Origin: Gallibacterium anatis DSM 16844 = F 149
Lineage (GTDB): Bacteria > Pseudomonadota > Gammaproteobacteria > Enterobacterales > Pasteurellaceae
Assembly (NCBI RefSeq): GCF_000379785.1
Contig: NZ_KB903715.1
Coordinates: 146-64,145, forward strand
DNA: 64,000 nt
Direction of reading: 5' to 3'
The first letter of the stretch is position 1. Every line of letters starts with the position of its first letter. Shown here in pieces: positions 27,066 to 37,089 of this stretch. The position numbers and the translations under genes were made by a program. The notes below the pieces were generated by a model. That model was given only the letters and a program-made list of their open reading frames with translations, was not told the origin of the DNA and ran no database searches.

Positions 27066-28715
27066 TTATTCACCTTTTGCTGCTTTGAATGCTTCAGCCA
27101 TTGCGTTAGGAATAACAACTTCTTCTTGTTTGTTATTTACGCTTGCTAATGCTGCAGCTTCTTCAGCTTCATCTTTTGCACGGATTGATAAGTGAACGAT
27201 ACGTGCTTTACGATCTACACCGGTGTATTTCGCTTCAACAACGTCACCAACATTCACTTCGCCGTTAAGATCAGCGGTACGGATATAACCTTCAACACCG
27301 TTATCCAACTCAACTTTGGCACCTTTCGCGTCAACATCAACAACTTTAGCACTTACTACGCTGCCTTTTTTGTTGATAGAAACGAAATTATTGAACGGAT
27401 CTTCTTCAAGTTGTTTGATACCTAAAGAAATACGTTCTTTCGCTGCATCGACTTGTAATACGATAGCTTCAACTTCATCACCTTTCTTGTAGTTACGAAC
27501 AGCTTCTTCGCCAGGAACATTCCAAGAAATATCTGATAAGTGAACTAAACCATCGATACCGCCTTCTAAACCGATAAAGATACCGAAGTCAGTGATTGAT
27601 TTGATTTTACCTGATACTTTGTCACCTTTGTTGTGAGTATCAGCAAATTGTTGCCATGGATTTGGTTTGCATTGTTTCAAACCTAAAGAAATACGACGAC
27701 GTTCTTCATCGATTTCCAATACCATCACTTCAACTTCATCACCTACGCTGACAACTTTAGATGGGTGGATATTTTTGTTGGTCCAATCCATTTCAGAAAC
27801 GTGAACAAGACCTTCGATACCGTCTAAAATTTCAACGAAGCAACCGTAGTCGGTTAAGTTGGTTACTTTACCTGTTAATTTGCTGTTTACAGGATAATTT
27901 TCAGCGATAGCCGCCCAAGGATCTTGACCTAATTGTTTTAAGCCTAATGAAACACGAGTGCGATCACGGTCAAATTTCAATACTTTAACAGTCACTTCAT
28001 CACCGACATTTACGATTTCGCCCGGATGTTTAACACGTTTCCAAGCCATATCAGTGATGTGTAATAAACCATCAACACCACCTAAATCAACGAATGCACC
28101 GTAGTCAGTTAAGTTCTTAACGATACCTTTAACTTCAGCGCCTTCTTGTAAGGTTTCAAGTAATTGATCACGTTCTTGGCTGTTTTCAGATTCGATAACG
28201 GCACGACGAGAAACAACAACATTGTTACGTTTTTGGTCTAATTTGATAACTTTAAATTCTAATTCTTTACCTTCTAAGTGAAGAGTATCGCGTACAGGGC
28301 GAGTATCCACTAATGAACCAGGTAAGAATGCACGAACACCATTCAACTCAACAGTGAAACCACCTTTCACTTTACCGTTGATTAAACCAACAACAGTTTC
28401 TTGATCTTCGTATGCTTTTTCTAAGGCAATCCAAGATTCGTGACGAACTGCTTTTTCACGAGAAAGTTTAGTTTCACCGAAACCATCTTCAACAGCGTCT
28501 AACGCAACTTGAATTTGATCACCAACTTGAACAGTGATTTCACCTTGTGCATTTTGGAATTCTTCAGCAGGGATTGCCGCTTCAGATTTCAAACCTGCAT
28601 CAACGAAAACGAAACCTTTGTTGATCGCAACAACAGTACCAGTAACGATTGAACCTTGACGAGTTTCAAGTTCTTTTAGTGATTCTTCAAATAGTTGAGC
28701 AAAAGATTCTGACAT
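27066..28715 (-). CDS. rpsA: 30S ribosomal protein S1
   Basis: A 549-residue protein with six S1 RNA-binding domains. Repeated [39 protein letters not shown] and [20 protein letters not shown] mark domains 3-5. It brings mRNA to the 30S subunit. Gene order cmk-rpsA-ihfB is conserved in gammaproteobacteria. Confidence 0.98.
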   Translation of the reverse strand: MSESFAQLFEESLKELETRQGSIVTGTVVAINKGFVFVDAGLKSEAAIPAEEFQNAQGEITVQVGDQIQVALDAVEDGFGETKLSREKAVRHESWIALEKAYEDQETVVGLINGKVKGGFTVELNGVRAFLPGSLVDTRPVRDTLHLEGKELEFKVIKLDQKRNNVVVSRRAVIESENSQERDQLLETLQEGAEVKGIVKNLTDYGAFVDLGGVDGLLHITDMAWKRVKHPGEIVNVGDEVTVKVLKFDRDRTRVSLGLKQLGQDPWAAIAENYPVNSKLTGKVTNLTDYGCFVEILDGIEGLVHVSEMDWTNKNIHPSKVVSVGDEVEVMVLEIDEERRRISLGLKQCKPNPWQQFADTHNKGDKVSGKIKSITDFGIFIGLEGGIDGLVHLSDISWNVPGEEAVRNYKKGDEVEAIVLQVDAAKERISLGIKQLEEDPFNNFVSINKKGSVVSAKVVDVDAKGAKVELDNGVEGYIRTADLNGEVNVGDVVEAKYTGVDRKARIVHLSIRAKDEAEEAAALASVNNKQEEVVIPNAMAEAFKAAKGE

Positions 28716-28816
28716 ATAAATTAATCTTCAATAAGTTAATAACGACCGCTTAAATTCCTTATTAAACGGGGCTGATAATAAACGCCTATTCTTCCTTGAA
28801 TAAACACAAAATGATT

Positions 28817-29497
28817 CTATCCCAAATGAGGGCAACGCTGACGAATATGTTGCAATGCCAACGTGAAAACTTCATTAATAGAAAGGGAAGATGAATCTAA
28901 CAGAATTGCATCATCGGCGGGTTTTAACGGAGCAACCGCACGATTTCTATCTCGGTAATCGCGTTCCTGAATTTCGGATAAAATCTGGGCAAAATTACCA
29001 TTAATTCCCTTTTCCTGCAACTGTTTTAAACGTCTTTTTGCACGTTCTTGTGCTGAAGCGTCTAAAAAAAACTTAATTTGCGCTTGCGGAAAAACAACTG
29101 TCCCCATATCGCGACCATCCGCCACTAAGCCGGGAGCTTGAGCAAAATCCCGCTGTTTTTGCAATAAAGCAGCACGCACTAAAGGATATACGGCTGTTCT
29201 GGAAGCATAATCTGCAACCTGTTGTGTGCGAATAGCATCACTCACATCTTCTTGATTTAGAAAAGTTTTTACACCGTTTTCATCACTTGAAAAAGTAATT
29301 TCTATGCTTTTGGCAAAAGCACTTAACGCCTGTTCATCGGAGAAATCAATATGCTGTTTTGCTGCCGCTAAACCGAAAACACGATAAATTGCACCGGAGT
29401 CCAATAAATGAAAACCGAAATGTTGGGTCAATGCTTGACATAAAGTACCTTTACCAACGCCGCTCGGGCCGTCAACAGTAATAATTGTAGTCGTCAT
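28817..29497 (-). CDS. cmk: Cytidylate kinase
   Basis: Phosphorylates CMP and dCMP in nucleotide salvage. A 226-residue P-loop kinase: TVDGPSGVGKGTLCQAL near the start, LDSGAIYR, VADGRDMGTVVFP and a lid with RAKRRLKQLQEKG and RDYRDRNRAVAPL. ATG 29497 gives the family length; the frame extends to 29533 without homology. rpsA follows. Confidence 0.96.
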   Translation of the reverse strand: MTTTIITVDGPSGVGKGTLCQALTQHFGFHLLDSGAIYRVFGLAAAKQHIDFSDEQALSAFAKSIEITFSSDENGVKTFLNQEDVSDAIRTQQVADYASRTAVYPLVRAALLQKQRDFAQAPGLVADGRDMGTVVFPQAQIKFFLDASAQERAKRRLKQLQEKGINGNFAQILSEIQERDYRDRNRAVAPLKPADDAILLDSSSLSINEVFTLALQHIRQRCPHLG

Positions 29498-29595
29498 AAT
29501 TGTCTTCTGTTTCTTGATAAAAAGATGCCGCACATAATGTGCGGCGAAATTGCGGTGAATTATACTCGTAATTCTGACTGGCGCAAAGTTGAAAC

Positions 29596-30924
29596 TTACT
29601 CTTGTACGGAAGAGTGATGTTCAAAATGTGAGCTTGGAGTGAGGTATTCCTCGCGGTTCGGATCAACCAATTTTGATTTTTTAATCATTTTTTCAATGGT
29701 TACACCTTGCACCAAAATTGAGAATACCACAACGGCATAAGTCATAATCAGGATAATATCTTTTACATCTGTGCCATTAACAAATACTGCTTTCGCCGGA
29801 ATGGAAAGCGCCATTGCCAAAGCCAAACCGCCACGTAGTCCACCCCACGTCATAATTTTTAAAGTATAAGGATTATAGGTGCGGAAGAAACGTAACATTG
29901 AGTACGGCAACCATAAACTGATATAACGTGCAGCTAAACAGACCGGAATTGCCAACAACATCATCAAAAAGCCTTGGAAAGTAAAATCGATCAACAATAG
30001 TGCGAAACCGATCAGGAAGAATAGCAGTGAGTTGAGGAAGTGGTCGATCATTTCCCAAAAGTGGTCAAGATAGCGTTGGCTCTGTTCGGAGAAGCCACGA
30101 TGACGTGTCCAGTTGCCGACCATAATACCGGAAACCACCATTGCCAATGCACCGGAAACTTCCAATAAATTTGCCAACATAAAGCCGGCAGTTGGAATGG
30201 TTAACGTTAATAGGATTTCCAAGCTACCGTCATCAGTGGCTGAAATTAATAGGTGAGCGACCAAACCAAGCACAAAACCGAAGATAATGCCGCCGATGGC
30301 TTCGTGTAGGAACAGGTGTAAAATTTCGCTGGCGGACATCTGTTCACCGCTGAAAGCAACGGTAAAAATAGTAACGAAAATCACCAAACCGACACCATCA
30401 TTAAACAGTGATTCGCCTTCAACCTGCATTGATAGACGTTTCGGTGCACGTAGATTTTTAATAATTGCCAATACGGCGATCGGGTCGGTAGGGGAGATTA
30501 AAGCGCCGAACAGCAAGCAGTAAATAAAATCGATCGGTAAGCCGATAAGATTAGCGATTAAGTAGATCAATGCACCGACAATAAACGTGGATGCCAGTGT
30601 TGAAAATAGTGCGAAGATCGTAATTTCCCATTTTTGATCACGCAATACCGGAATTTTTATGCCTAATGCGCCGGCAAACAGTAAGAAACCTAAAATTCCG
30701 TTAAGTAGAAAGCTTTTAAAGTCAATTTCCTGCATTACTTCAGTGGCAATGCTGTCAATTTGGAACCAACCAAGATAACCTAAGGTCAAAAGCAGCAATG
30801 AACCGATCATCGCAGCGGCGGTAATTGCAATAGTAGATTGAACTTTATCGCTGATTTTACTGGTAACAAAACCGAGTAAAATAGAAATTGCGGATAAAAA
30901 ACAGATATATGTGTAAATGCCCAT
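29596..30924 (-). CDS. Na+/H+ antiporter, CPA1 (NhaP/NHE-type)
   Basis: A 442-residue inner-membrane cation/proton antiporter with about 12-13 helices. FGALISPTDPIAVLAI carries the family's ion-binding Asp, VEGESLFNDGVGLVIF the ND motif, and WGGLRGGLALAMALSIP the conserved Arg helix. It exchanges Na+ (possibly K+) for H+. It stands between cmk and the divergent EEP-family gene. The symbol is left empty since several CPA1 paralogues exist. Confidence 0.88.
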   Translation of the reverse strand: MGIYTYICFLSAISILLGFVTSKISDKVQSTIAITAAAMIGSLLLLTLGYLGWFQIDSIATEVMQEIDFKSFLLNGILGFLLFAGALGIKIPVLRDQKWEITIFALFSTLASTFIVGALIYLIANLIGLPIDFIYCLLFGALISPTDPIAVLAIIKNLRAPKRLSMQVEGESLFNDGVGLVIFVTIFTVAFSGEQMSASEILHLFLHEAIGGIIFGFVLGLVAHLLISATDDGSLEILLTLTIPTAGFMLANLLEVSGALAMVVSGIMVGNWTRHRGFSEQSQRYLDHFWEMIDHFLNSLLFFLIGFALLLIDFTFQGFLMMLLAIPVCLAARYISLWLPYSMLRFFRTYNPYTLKIMTWGGLRGGLALAMALSIPAKAVFVNGTDVKDIILIMTYAVVVFSILVQGVTIEKMIKKSKLVDPNREEYLTPSSHFEHHSSVQE

Positions 30925-31029
30925 ATAATAAGCCTTGTTGAAAAGTCATTAACGCGCGCTATTAAATCAATTAGTGAGCGATATGTAAAGTGTGCAATCG
31001 GGGTATATTGTAAAAAGTGAGCAATATTT

Positions 31030-31905
31030 ATGAAAAAATTAATTAAATTAAGTGGCGTTTTTTTGCTGATGTTGATATTGGCGGTTATCGTATTTTTATA
31101 TCAATCATTAACCCTTTATCAGCCGCCGTTGACACAGTTTATTTCAATGAATGAAAAGCAGAGTTTTGAGCCCTTTGTTGAAATAGACAGCAAATTAAGT
31201 TGTTATCGTCCAATGTTGGATGCAGAAGCAATTTCAACTACCCAACCATTGAAATTGTTGGTGTGGAATGTGCATAAAGGCGAAGATCAGGGATGGCAGT
31301 CATTATTGCTAAATTATGAAGAAAAAACAGATTTTATGTTATTGCAAGAGGCGACTTCTTTGCAGAAATTGCCGCAATTATTGCAACATATGCCGAATCA
31401 GCTGTTTGCCAGTGGCTTTGCTTATCGCGATATGCAATCCGGCGTGGCGACACTTTCACCGTTTTCGCCACAATATTATTGTAGTGCGGCGGTCGATGAG
31501 CCTTGGTTAGCTATTCCTAAAACCAGTGTATCTTCAGTATATCCGTTGGATAACGGCAAATTTTTATTAATGATTAATGTGCATATGGTCAATTTTGAGT
31601 GGGGAACGAGCGCATATCGCCAGCAGTTGGAACAAATTATGCAACAGCTACAACAGCGCGTTGATGCGGTGATTATCGCCGGTGATTTTAATGCGTGGAA
31701 TCAGGAACGGGCGGCGATATTACAACAGAAAATGGCACAATTCGGTTTACACGAGATCTCCTTTTCGCCGGATAATCGTTTACGTTTCAATGATTTCCCG
31801 TTGGATCATATTTTTGTCAAAGGATTGAAAGCTGTTTCTGCGACCACGAAAAAAACAAAAGCGTCCGACCACAATCCAATGTGGGTCGAACTGACTTTTG
31901 ATTAA
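31030..31905 (+). CDS. Endonuclease/exonuclease/phosphatase-family protein
   Basis: A 291-residue protein with an N-terminal membrane anchor (KLSGVFLLMLILAVIVFLY) and an EEP fold outside or facing the periplasm. Catalytic landmarks are LLVWNVHKG, MLLQEAT, IIAGDFNAW, LDHIFVKG and SDHNPMWVEL. It resembles YafD-type proteins, whose substrate is not established (nucleic acid or phosphoester). It ends 4 nt into the convergent M15 gene. Confidence 0.85.
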   Translation: MKKLIKLSGVFLLMLILAVIVFLYQSLTLYQPPLTQFISMNEKQSFEPFVEIDSKLSCYRPMLDAEAISTTQPLKLLVWNVHKGEDQGWQSLLLNYEEKTDFMLLQEATSLQKLPQLLQHMPNQLFASGFAYRDMQSGVATLSPFSPQYYCSAAVDEPWLAIPKTSVSSVYPLDNGKFLLMINVHMVNFEWGTSAYRQQLEQIMQQLQQRVDAVIIAGDFNAWNQERAAILQQKMAQFGLHEISFSPDNRLRFNDFPLDHIFVKGLKAVSATTKKTKASDHNPMWVELTFD

Positions 31906-32585
31906 AGAATAAATTGATCGAAAATCTCTTGGAGATGTTTAGTGAGGATCTTTTTGCCGGCGATGGTTTCATCCTTCCACGCCTCTAACAGCACATCAAG
32001 GGTGAGTAACGGCTGTAACTTTTCGGCAATCGGGCGATAGCTGATATGCCAAGGCTCAACCCCGACTTTTTTATCTTGCGGTAATTCGAGAAAAGGAAGA
32101 TAAAAATCAAAGTCGCTCAGATGTTGTTGTAGAAATTCAACCAACGGCGCAAAGTAGCCGTTTTGTTGATACTCTTGAGGCTCTAATTGCAGCGATTGCC
32201 CTTTAGGCAAGAGATCCGGATCAAAAACATCAATTTCTGTGCCCCAATGATGGCGACTGGCACCGGGCAACGCTGACCAACGCAGAATGGCTAAACATTT
32301 TTGCCATTCATTAAGCAATGAAAGATTAATGTTTTCGCCCTGATCATTGTGTACTTTCCTGATGCCGTTGAATTTATTATCCCAAATCCATTTTTGGCGA
32401 GTGAAGTCGCGGAAAGAGCTTGCCGGCTGTAAATTAAAACCGGCTTTTTTCGCAGCTTGTTGCAATCCTTGAAAGGCTTTTACAACCGGCGGCTGTAAAA
32501 AATGCGCTGTGGAATAGGGTAAAGGTAATAACGCCAAATGTTGGCGAGATTTTCCGGTTAAGCAATCAAGTGCAAGCGGCAACAT
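31902..32585 (-). CDS. M15-family D-alanyl-D-alanine carboxypeptidase-like protein
   Basis: A 227-residue zinc peptidase of the LAS/VanY-LdcB group. ASSFRDFTRQ, the SRHHWGTEIDVFD zinc motif (SxHxxGxxxD) and EPWHISY (ExWH) are intact. No signal peptide is evident, so it may act on cytoplasmic muropeptides or be secreted another way. It lies 3 nt downstream of dapE; the dapE-M15 pair links to meso-diaminopimelate and cell-wall metabolism. Confidence 0.88.
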   Translation of the reverse strand: MLPLALDCLTGKSRQHLALLPLPYSTAHFLQPPVVKAFQGLQQAAKKAGFNLQPASSFRDFTRQKWIWDNKFNGIRKVHNDQGENINLSLLNEWQKCLAILRWSALPGASRHHWGTEIDVFDPDLLPKGQSLQLEPQEYQQNGYFAPLVEFLQQHLSDFDFYLPFLELPQDKKVGVEPWHISYRPIAEKLQPLLTLDVLLEAWKDETIAGKKILTKHLQEIFDQFIL

Positions 32586-32588
32586 AAT

Positions 32589-33722
32589 TTACGCTCCTAA
32601 TAATGTGTTTAATATTTCTAAATGAGTAACCGCCAATTTTGCTAAATCTTCGCAGCTTACACATTCATCAATACGGTGTATGGTTTTATTTAAAGGTCCA
32701 AGCTCAACCACTTCGGCACCCATTAAAGCGATAAAGCGACCATCGGAAGTACCGCCGCTGGTTTCCAATGTCGGCGTAATTGCCGCCACTTTTTGCAATG
32801 CGTGTACCACCGCATCGACCAATTTACCTTTAGCGGTTAAAAACGGCTGTCCTGATAGCCACCATTCAATCCGGTAATCCAGCTGGTGCTGTTTGAGGAG
32901 ATTTTCAACACGTTGTTTAATCTTTTCATCACTGGTTTCGGTGTTAAAACGCAAGTTGAATTGCAGATAAAGTTCACCCGGAATAACATTGTTCGAGCCG
33001 GTGCCGGCGTGAATATTGGCAATTTGCAGACTAGTCGGTGGAAAGAAGTCATTGCCGTTATCCCATTTGATCTTCACCAGATCTTGAATAAAGCCGGCGG
33101 CTTTATGAATCGGATTATCGGCAAGATGAGGATAAGCAACGTGCCCTTGCACACCTTGAATATAAAGATTGCCGGTAATGGAGCCGCGGCGACCGTTTTT
33201 GACAATATCGCCCAATTTTGCCGTGCTGGACGGCTCACCGACCAAACAGTAATCGACTTGCTCACCGCGAGCCATTAAGGCTTGCACCACTTTGATCGTG
33301 CCGTCTTTCGCTGCCGCTTCTTCATCGGAAGTAATTAAAAAAGCGATGCGTCCTTTATGCTGAGGATGTTGCGATACAAACTGTTCCGCTGCCACCACCA
33401 TTGATGCCAACGAACCTTTCATATCTGCGGCACCACGACCATAAAGCAAATCATCGACAATTTCCGCTGAAAAAGGCGGGTATTGCCACTGTTTTTCATC
33501 ACCGGTCGGGACAACATCGGTATGTCCGGCAAAAACGATAGTCGGTGCGGAATCACCGTGAGTCGCCCATAAATTTAAGGTGTTACCGAACGGCATCCAT
33601 TCAATGTTAAAGCCTAATTTGCTTAAACGATCGGCGATGACTTGCTGACAACCTTCATCTTTCGGACTGATAGAGGGACGACGAATTAAATCTTGTGCGA
33701 GTGTAATGACTTGCTGTTTCAT
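32589..33722 (-). CDS. dapE: Succinyl-diaminopimelate desuccinylase
   Basis: Hydrolyses N-succinyl-LL-diaminopimelate in lysine and cell-wall precursor synthesis. A 377-residue M20 metallopeptidase, the usual DapE length. Zinc-site motifs are [47 protein letters not shown] and the C-terminal [14 protein letters not shown]. Its start overlaps the yffB stop by 4 nt (ATGA). Confidence 0.97.
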   Translation of the reverse strand: MKQQVITLAQDLIRRPSISPKDEGCQQVIADRLSKLGFNIEWMPFGNTLNLWATHGDSAPTIVFAGHTDVVPTGDEKQWQYPPFSAEIVDDLLYGRGAADMKGSLASMVVAAEQFVSQHPQHKGRIAFLITSDEEAAAKDGTIKVVQALMARGEQVDYCLVGEPSSTAKLGDIVKNGRRGSITGNLYIQGVQGHVAYPHLADNPIHKAAGFIQDLVKIKWDNGNDFFPPTSLQIANIHAGTGSNNVIPGELYLQFNLRFNTETSDEKIKQRVENLLKQHQLDYRIEWWLSGQPFLTAKGKLVDAVVHALQKVAAITPTLETSGGTSDGRFIALMGAEVVELGPLNKTIHRIDECVSCEDLAKLAVTHLEILNTLLGA

Positions 33723-34072
33723 TCCGCCACTCCAAAAGCCTGCGCATACTGTTTAGCATTAAAGCCGATAAGCTGCACGTTATCGCCCAACACGATCGGG
33801 CGTTTGATAAGCGTTGGCTGTTCAAGCAATAAAGAAAGTGCATTATCCTGATTAAGTTGATCTTTAACGGCTTGATCCAAATTACGCCACGTGGTGCTGC
33901 GTTTATTAATTAACGCTTCCCAACCGAACAATGCTTCAACCTGTTGTAAAAAAGCGGCATCAATGCCTTGCTGACGATAATCGTGCAGCGTTGCTTCAAG
34001 TTGATGTTGTGCCAACCAGGCAAGTGTCTTCTTGACGGTATCACAATTTTTTATTCCATAAACAGTCAACAT
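33719..34072 (-). CDS. yffB: ArsC/Spx-family protein YffB
   Basis: A 117-residue thioredoxin-fold protein of the arsenate reductase (ArsC) family. [16 protein letters not shown] carries the single active-site Cys, and LIKRPIV is the conserved cis-Pro segment. The cellular role is unknown (glutathione-linked reductase suspected). ATG 34072 is used; the longer frame to 34117 lies in the divergent promoter region. yffB-dapE adjacency is conserved in Enterobacteria and Pasteurellaceae. Confidence 0.93.
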   Translation of the reverse strand: MLTVYGIKNCDTVKKTLAWLAQHQLEATLHDYRQQGIDAAFLQQVEALFGWEALINKRSTTWRNLDQAVKDQLNQDNALSLLLEQPTLIKRPIVLGDNVQLIGFNAKQYAQAFGVAE

Positions 34073-34178
34073 AATGATCCTATTAAATAAAAAGGTTACG
34101 ATTGTTAGAAAACTCACTATACTAGCAAACGATAGGGATGCAAGAAAAGACGCAAATAAAATTGGAGGAATAGCAAAT

Positions 34179-34577
34179 ATGCAACATATCGATAAATTAG
34201 CTTGGATTTTAATTAAAGATCGTCAACTATTAATGACACGTTCATACGGAAAAGATCAATATTATTTGCCGGGCGGCAAACGTGAAGCCGGAGAGAGCGA
34301 TCAACAGGCGTTAATTCGTGAAATTAAGGAAGAGTTAAATGTTGATTTGATACCGAACAGCTTGCAGCCGGTGGAAACATTCCAAGCTCAAGCACACGGC
34401 AAAGCGGAAGGCGTAATGGTGATTATGCGTTGTTATCAGGCTCAATATCAAGGTGAATTGAGTGCCAGTGCGGAAATTGAAGAAATCCGCTGGATTAGCG
34501 GCAAAGATCGCGCTATTTGCTCACAAGCCGGCTGTTTGGTGTTGGATTATTTATTGGAAAAAGGATTGATTGACTAA
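34179..34577 (+). CDS. Nudix hydrolase
   Basis: A 132-residue hydrolase of nucleoside diphosphate-linked compounds. The Nudix box is complete: GGKREAGESD...REIKEEL (Gx5Ex7REUxEExGU). GGAGG lies about 12 nt before the ATG at 34179; the longer frame from 34074 is not homologous in appearance. The substrate is unknown. It lies on its own, divergent from yffB-dapE. Confidence 0.88.
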   Translation: MQHIDKLAWILIKDRQLLMTRSYGKDQYYLPGGKREAGESDQQALIREIKEELNVDLIPNSLQPVETFQAQAHGKAEGVMVIMRCYQAQYQGELSASAEIEEIRWISGKDRAICSQAGCLVLDYLLEKGLID

Positions 34578-34614
34578 AAGAAAACGCTTTAAAGTGAGTT
34601 GAATCTTGAAGGAA

Positions 34615-34645
34615 AAGGTCGCACGATGGCGACCTTAATTATTTG
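34615..34645. terminator. Terminator between the Nudix gene and ribA
   Basis: An 8-bp stem AAGGTCGC / GCGACCTT with loop ACGATG between two convergent genes, followed by TAATTATTT. The tail is weak. Confidence 0.55.
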
Positions 34646-34675
34646 AAAAATATGAAAAAATTAATGCTCTTTATC

Positions 34676-35284
34676 TCACTGACAGTCGTGGGAATGCACA
34701 ATCATATGCCCCATTTTCTGCTCTTTCACGGTTAAATAGTCCGTATTGTAACGATTTTCACCGACATTTAACGGCACACGTTCCACCACATTAATACCGG
34801 CACGTTTCATTGTTTCGATTTTTTGCGGATTATTGGTTAATAAGCGAATCTCTTTTACGCCCAACAATTCAAAAATTTCCGCGCAAACAGTGAAATCACG
34901 TTCATCTTCTTTAAAGCCCAATGCCAAATTGGCTTCAATGGTATCCATTCCCTGATCTTGTAAGGCATACGCACGGATTTTATTAATTAAACCGATGCCA
35001 CGACCTTCGGCACGATGGTAAATTAAAACGCCTCTTCCTTCGTTGCTGATCTGCTTAAGTGCTGCCTGTAATTGAAAACCGCAGTCGCATTTCAAGCTAT
35101 GCAAAGCATCACCGGTTAAACATTCTGAATGAATTCTGGTAAGTACCGGTTTGCCGTTGGCGATATCTCCCATCACTAAGGCAACGTGTTCTTTGTGTGT
35201 TTGTGGATGTTCAAAACCTATAATTTGAAAGATACCAAATTCAGTAGGTAGGTTTGCTTTTGCGACAAGCTCAATTTTTGCCAT
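34676..35284 (-). CDS. ribA: GTP cyclohydrolase II
   Basis: First step of riboflavin synthesis: GTP to 2,5-diamino-6-ribosylamino-pyrimidinone phosphate. A 202-residue protein with [20 protein letters not shown] (zinc cysteines), [20 protein letters not shown] and LLTNNPQKI, all active-site segments. It is a single-domain RibA without the RibB fusion. No FMN riboswitch-like structure is evident in the 203 bp upstream. Confidence 0.97.
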   Translation of the reverse strand: MAKIELVAKANLPTEFGIFQIIGFEHPQTHKEHVALVMGDIANGKPVLTRIHSECLTGDALHSLKCDCGFQLQAALKQISNEGRGVLIYHRAEGRGIGLINKIRAYALQDQGMDTIEANLALGFKEDERDFTVCAEIFELLGVKEIRLLTNNPQKIETMKRAGINVVERVPLNVGENRYNTDYLTVKEQKMGHMIVHSHDCQ

Positions 35285-35487
35285 ATTTTCCTCGCTGTTT
35301 TAATTTTTTCTGAAATGGTGTGTTTATCTGTTATAACTCAAAAAATGAAAGGCAGTCATTATATACATTCTTGTTCGTTTTTGTTGCGATTTTTAGTTAT
35401 TGTTGCAGTTGTTTTTATGAATGTAGCAGGTTTATTACAAAATAGGCTATAATTCCAGTAATTTTTTCAACTTACGTAGGTATAAAT

Positions 35488-36405
35488 ATGTTATATGGGA
35501 TCGATATTGGTGGTACAAAAATAGAATTGGCAGCATTTAATCAGCAACTGGAGCGGCTGTACAGTGAGCGCATCAATACGCCGCAAACCAGTTATGAAGA
35601 TTGGCTGAATGCGGTGGTGCAACTAGTGAAAAAAGCGGATCAAAAATTTGGCTGCAAAGGCACTGTCGGCATTGGCGTACCCGGTTTTGTGCGCCGTGAT
35701 ACCGGCATTGCCGAAATCACCAACATTCGCGTTGCTGATAATCAACCGATTGTGCGTGATTTGGAACAGCGTTTACAGCGTGAAGTGCGCGTTGAAAATG
35801 ATGCCAACTGTTTTGCCCTTTCGGAAGCGTGGGATGAAGAGAGCAAACAGTATTCAACCGTATTAGGCTTGATTATCGGCACCGGTTTCGGTGGCGGTTT
35901 GGTTTTTAACGGCAAAGTGCATTCCGGCAAAGTGGGAATGGCGGGAGAGGTCGGTCATATCCAATTAAATTATCACGCTTTAAAACTGCTTGGCTGGGAT
36001 AACGCCCCGATTTACCGTTGTGGTTGCGGCAATATCGCCTGTTTAGATACCTATTTATCCGGACGCGGATTTGAACTGTTATATCACGATTTACTGCACG
36101 AAAAATTGTCGGCAAAAGAGATCATCCAACGTTTTTATCAAAATGACGCCAAAACAGTTGAATTTGTCGAGAAATTTATTGAATTAATGGCGATCAGCAT
36201 TGGTAATTTGATTACCGTACTTGATCCGGATGCTATTTTCTTAGGAGGAGGCTTATCCAACTTTGACTATATCTATGAAGCCTTGCCGAAACGTCTGCCA
36301 CAACATTTAATGCGCAGCGCGGTTGTGCCGGCAATCCGTAAAGCAAAATACGGTGATTCCGGCGGTGTGCGTGGTGCGGCAGCACTATTTTTGAGTCGAG
36401 ATTAA
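35488..36405 (+). CDS. nagK: N-acetyl-D-glucosamine kinase
   Basis: A 305-residue ROK-family kinase that phosphorylates GlcNAc released from cell-wall recycling. [14 protein letters not shown] is the phosphate loop, [15 protein letters not shown] the catalytic Asp region, [13 protein letters not shown] the phosphate 2 loop and [19 protein letters not shown] the zinc motif. Overall match to E. coli NagK is strong. The downstream lipoprotein gene begins 24 nt later on the same strand. Confidence 0.93.
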   Translation: MLYGIDIGGTKIELAAFNQQLERLYSERINTPQTSYEDWLNAVVQLVKKADQKFGCKGTVGIGVPGFVRRDTGIAEITNIRVADNQPIVRDLEQRLQREVRVENDANCFALSEAWDEESKQYSTVLGLIIGTGFGGGLVFNGKVHSGKVGMAGEVGHIQLNYHALKLLGWDNAPIYRCGCGNIACLDTYLSGRGFELLYHDLLHEKLSAKEIIQRFYQNDAKTVEFVEKFIELMAISIGNLITVLDPDAIFLGGGLSNFDYIYEALPKRLPQHLMRSAVVPAIRKAKYGDSGGVRGAAALFLSRD

Positions 36406-36428
36406 TCATAAACAATGGAGAAATCATA

Positions 36429-37076
36429 ATGATGAAAAGCAAAAATCTATCACTATTATTAAGTGTGGCGTTTGCATTTGTGTTGTCGGCGTGTAGCCAG
36501 TTGGCACTTCCCGGCAAAGAAAAGCCGGCGCCGGTAGCAGAAAAAGTGGCAGAAAATGCCGAATTAAAAGCGATCAGCGACAGTGCAAAAAGTTTACCGA
36601 GTTTTATTTATCAGACCGCTAATCAAACTTATACCGCGTATTTCAGTGGTAAAAACATTGTTTATATTGATGTCAGCGGCAACAATGCAGAAAAAATCTA
36701 TTTGAAAAACGGTCAAGTCATTGCGGTTGCTAACAAGGCAAAATTGTATGATTTCAAAGCTGCCAATGCAGATGCACAAGCCGTCAAAGCGAAGAAAAAT
36801 GCTGAAGCGTGGGTGAAAAAATTGGGTTATAACTCAGCAGATAGAAATATCGGCGCGGTTCGTACCGGCGAAGAGGCAAAACTCAATTATCTCTGTATTG
36901 CCAAAGTGCAACAGGTTGCCGGCACCAAACGTGTATTACGCACTTCCGCTAACAGCGCCGGCAGCACTGAACGTTTAACCGCAAAAATGCGTTTGAACGG
37001 CAATCAGTTCTATCAAATGGATTGTGTTTTATCAGGTGATAGAGTGGCAGAATTAAGCTTGATCGCAAATAAATAG
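36429..37076 (+). CDS. Putative lipoprotein of unknown function
   Basis: A 215-residue exported protein. MMKSKNLSLLLSVAFAFVLS ends in a lipobox LSAC, so it is probably lipidated at Cys22. After a linker rich in Pro/Glu/Lys there is a compact beta-rich domain with tyrosines (YQTANQTYTAYFSGKNIVYI). I recognise no family. The start may be the second Met. It lies between nagK and nadV (13 nt before nadV), which may only reflect co-transcription. Confidence 0.75.
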   Translation: MMKSKNLSLLLSVAFAFVLSACSQLALPGKEKPAPVAEKVAENAELKAISDSAKSLPSFIYQTANQTYTAYFSGKNIVYIDVSGNNAEKIYLKNGQVIAVANKAKLYDFKAANADAQAVKAKKNAEAWVKKLGYNSADRNIGAVRTGEEAKLNYLCIAKVQQVAGTKRVLRTSANSAGSTERLTAKMRLNGNQFYQMDCVLSGDRVAELSLIANK

Positions 37077-37089
37077 AGGCTGAATCGTA

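Noticed and set aside
35285-35487. FMN riboswitch upstream of ribA
   Set aside because: The 203-bp AT-rich gap lacks the conserved multi-stem RFN element.
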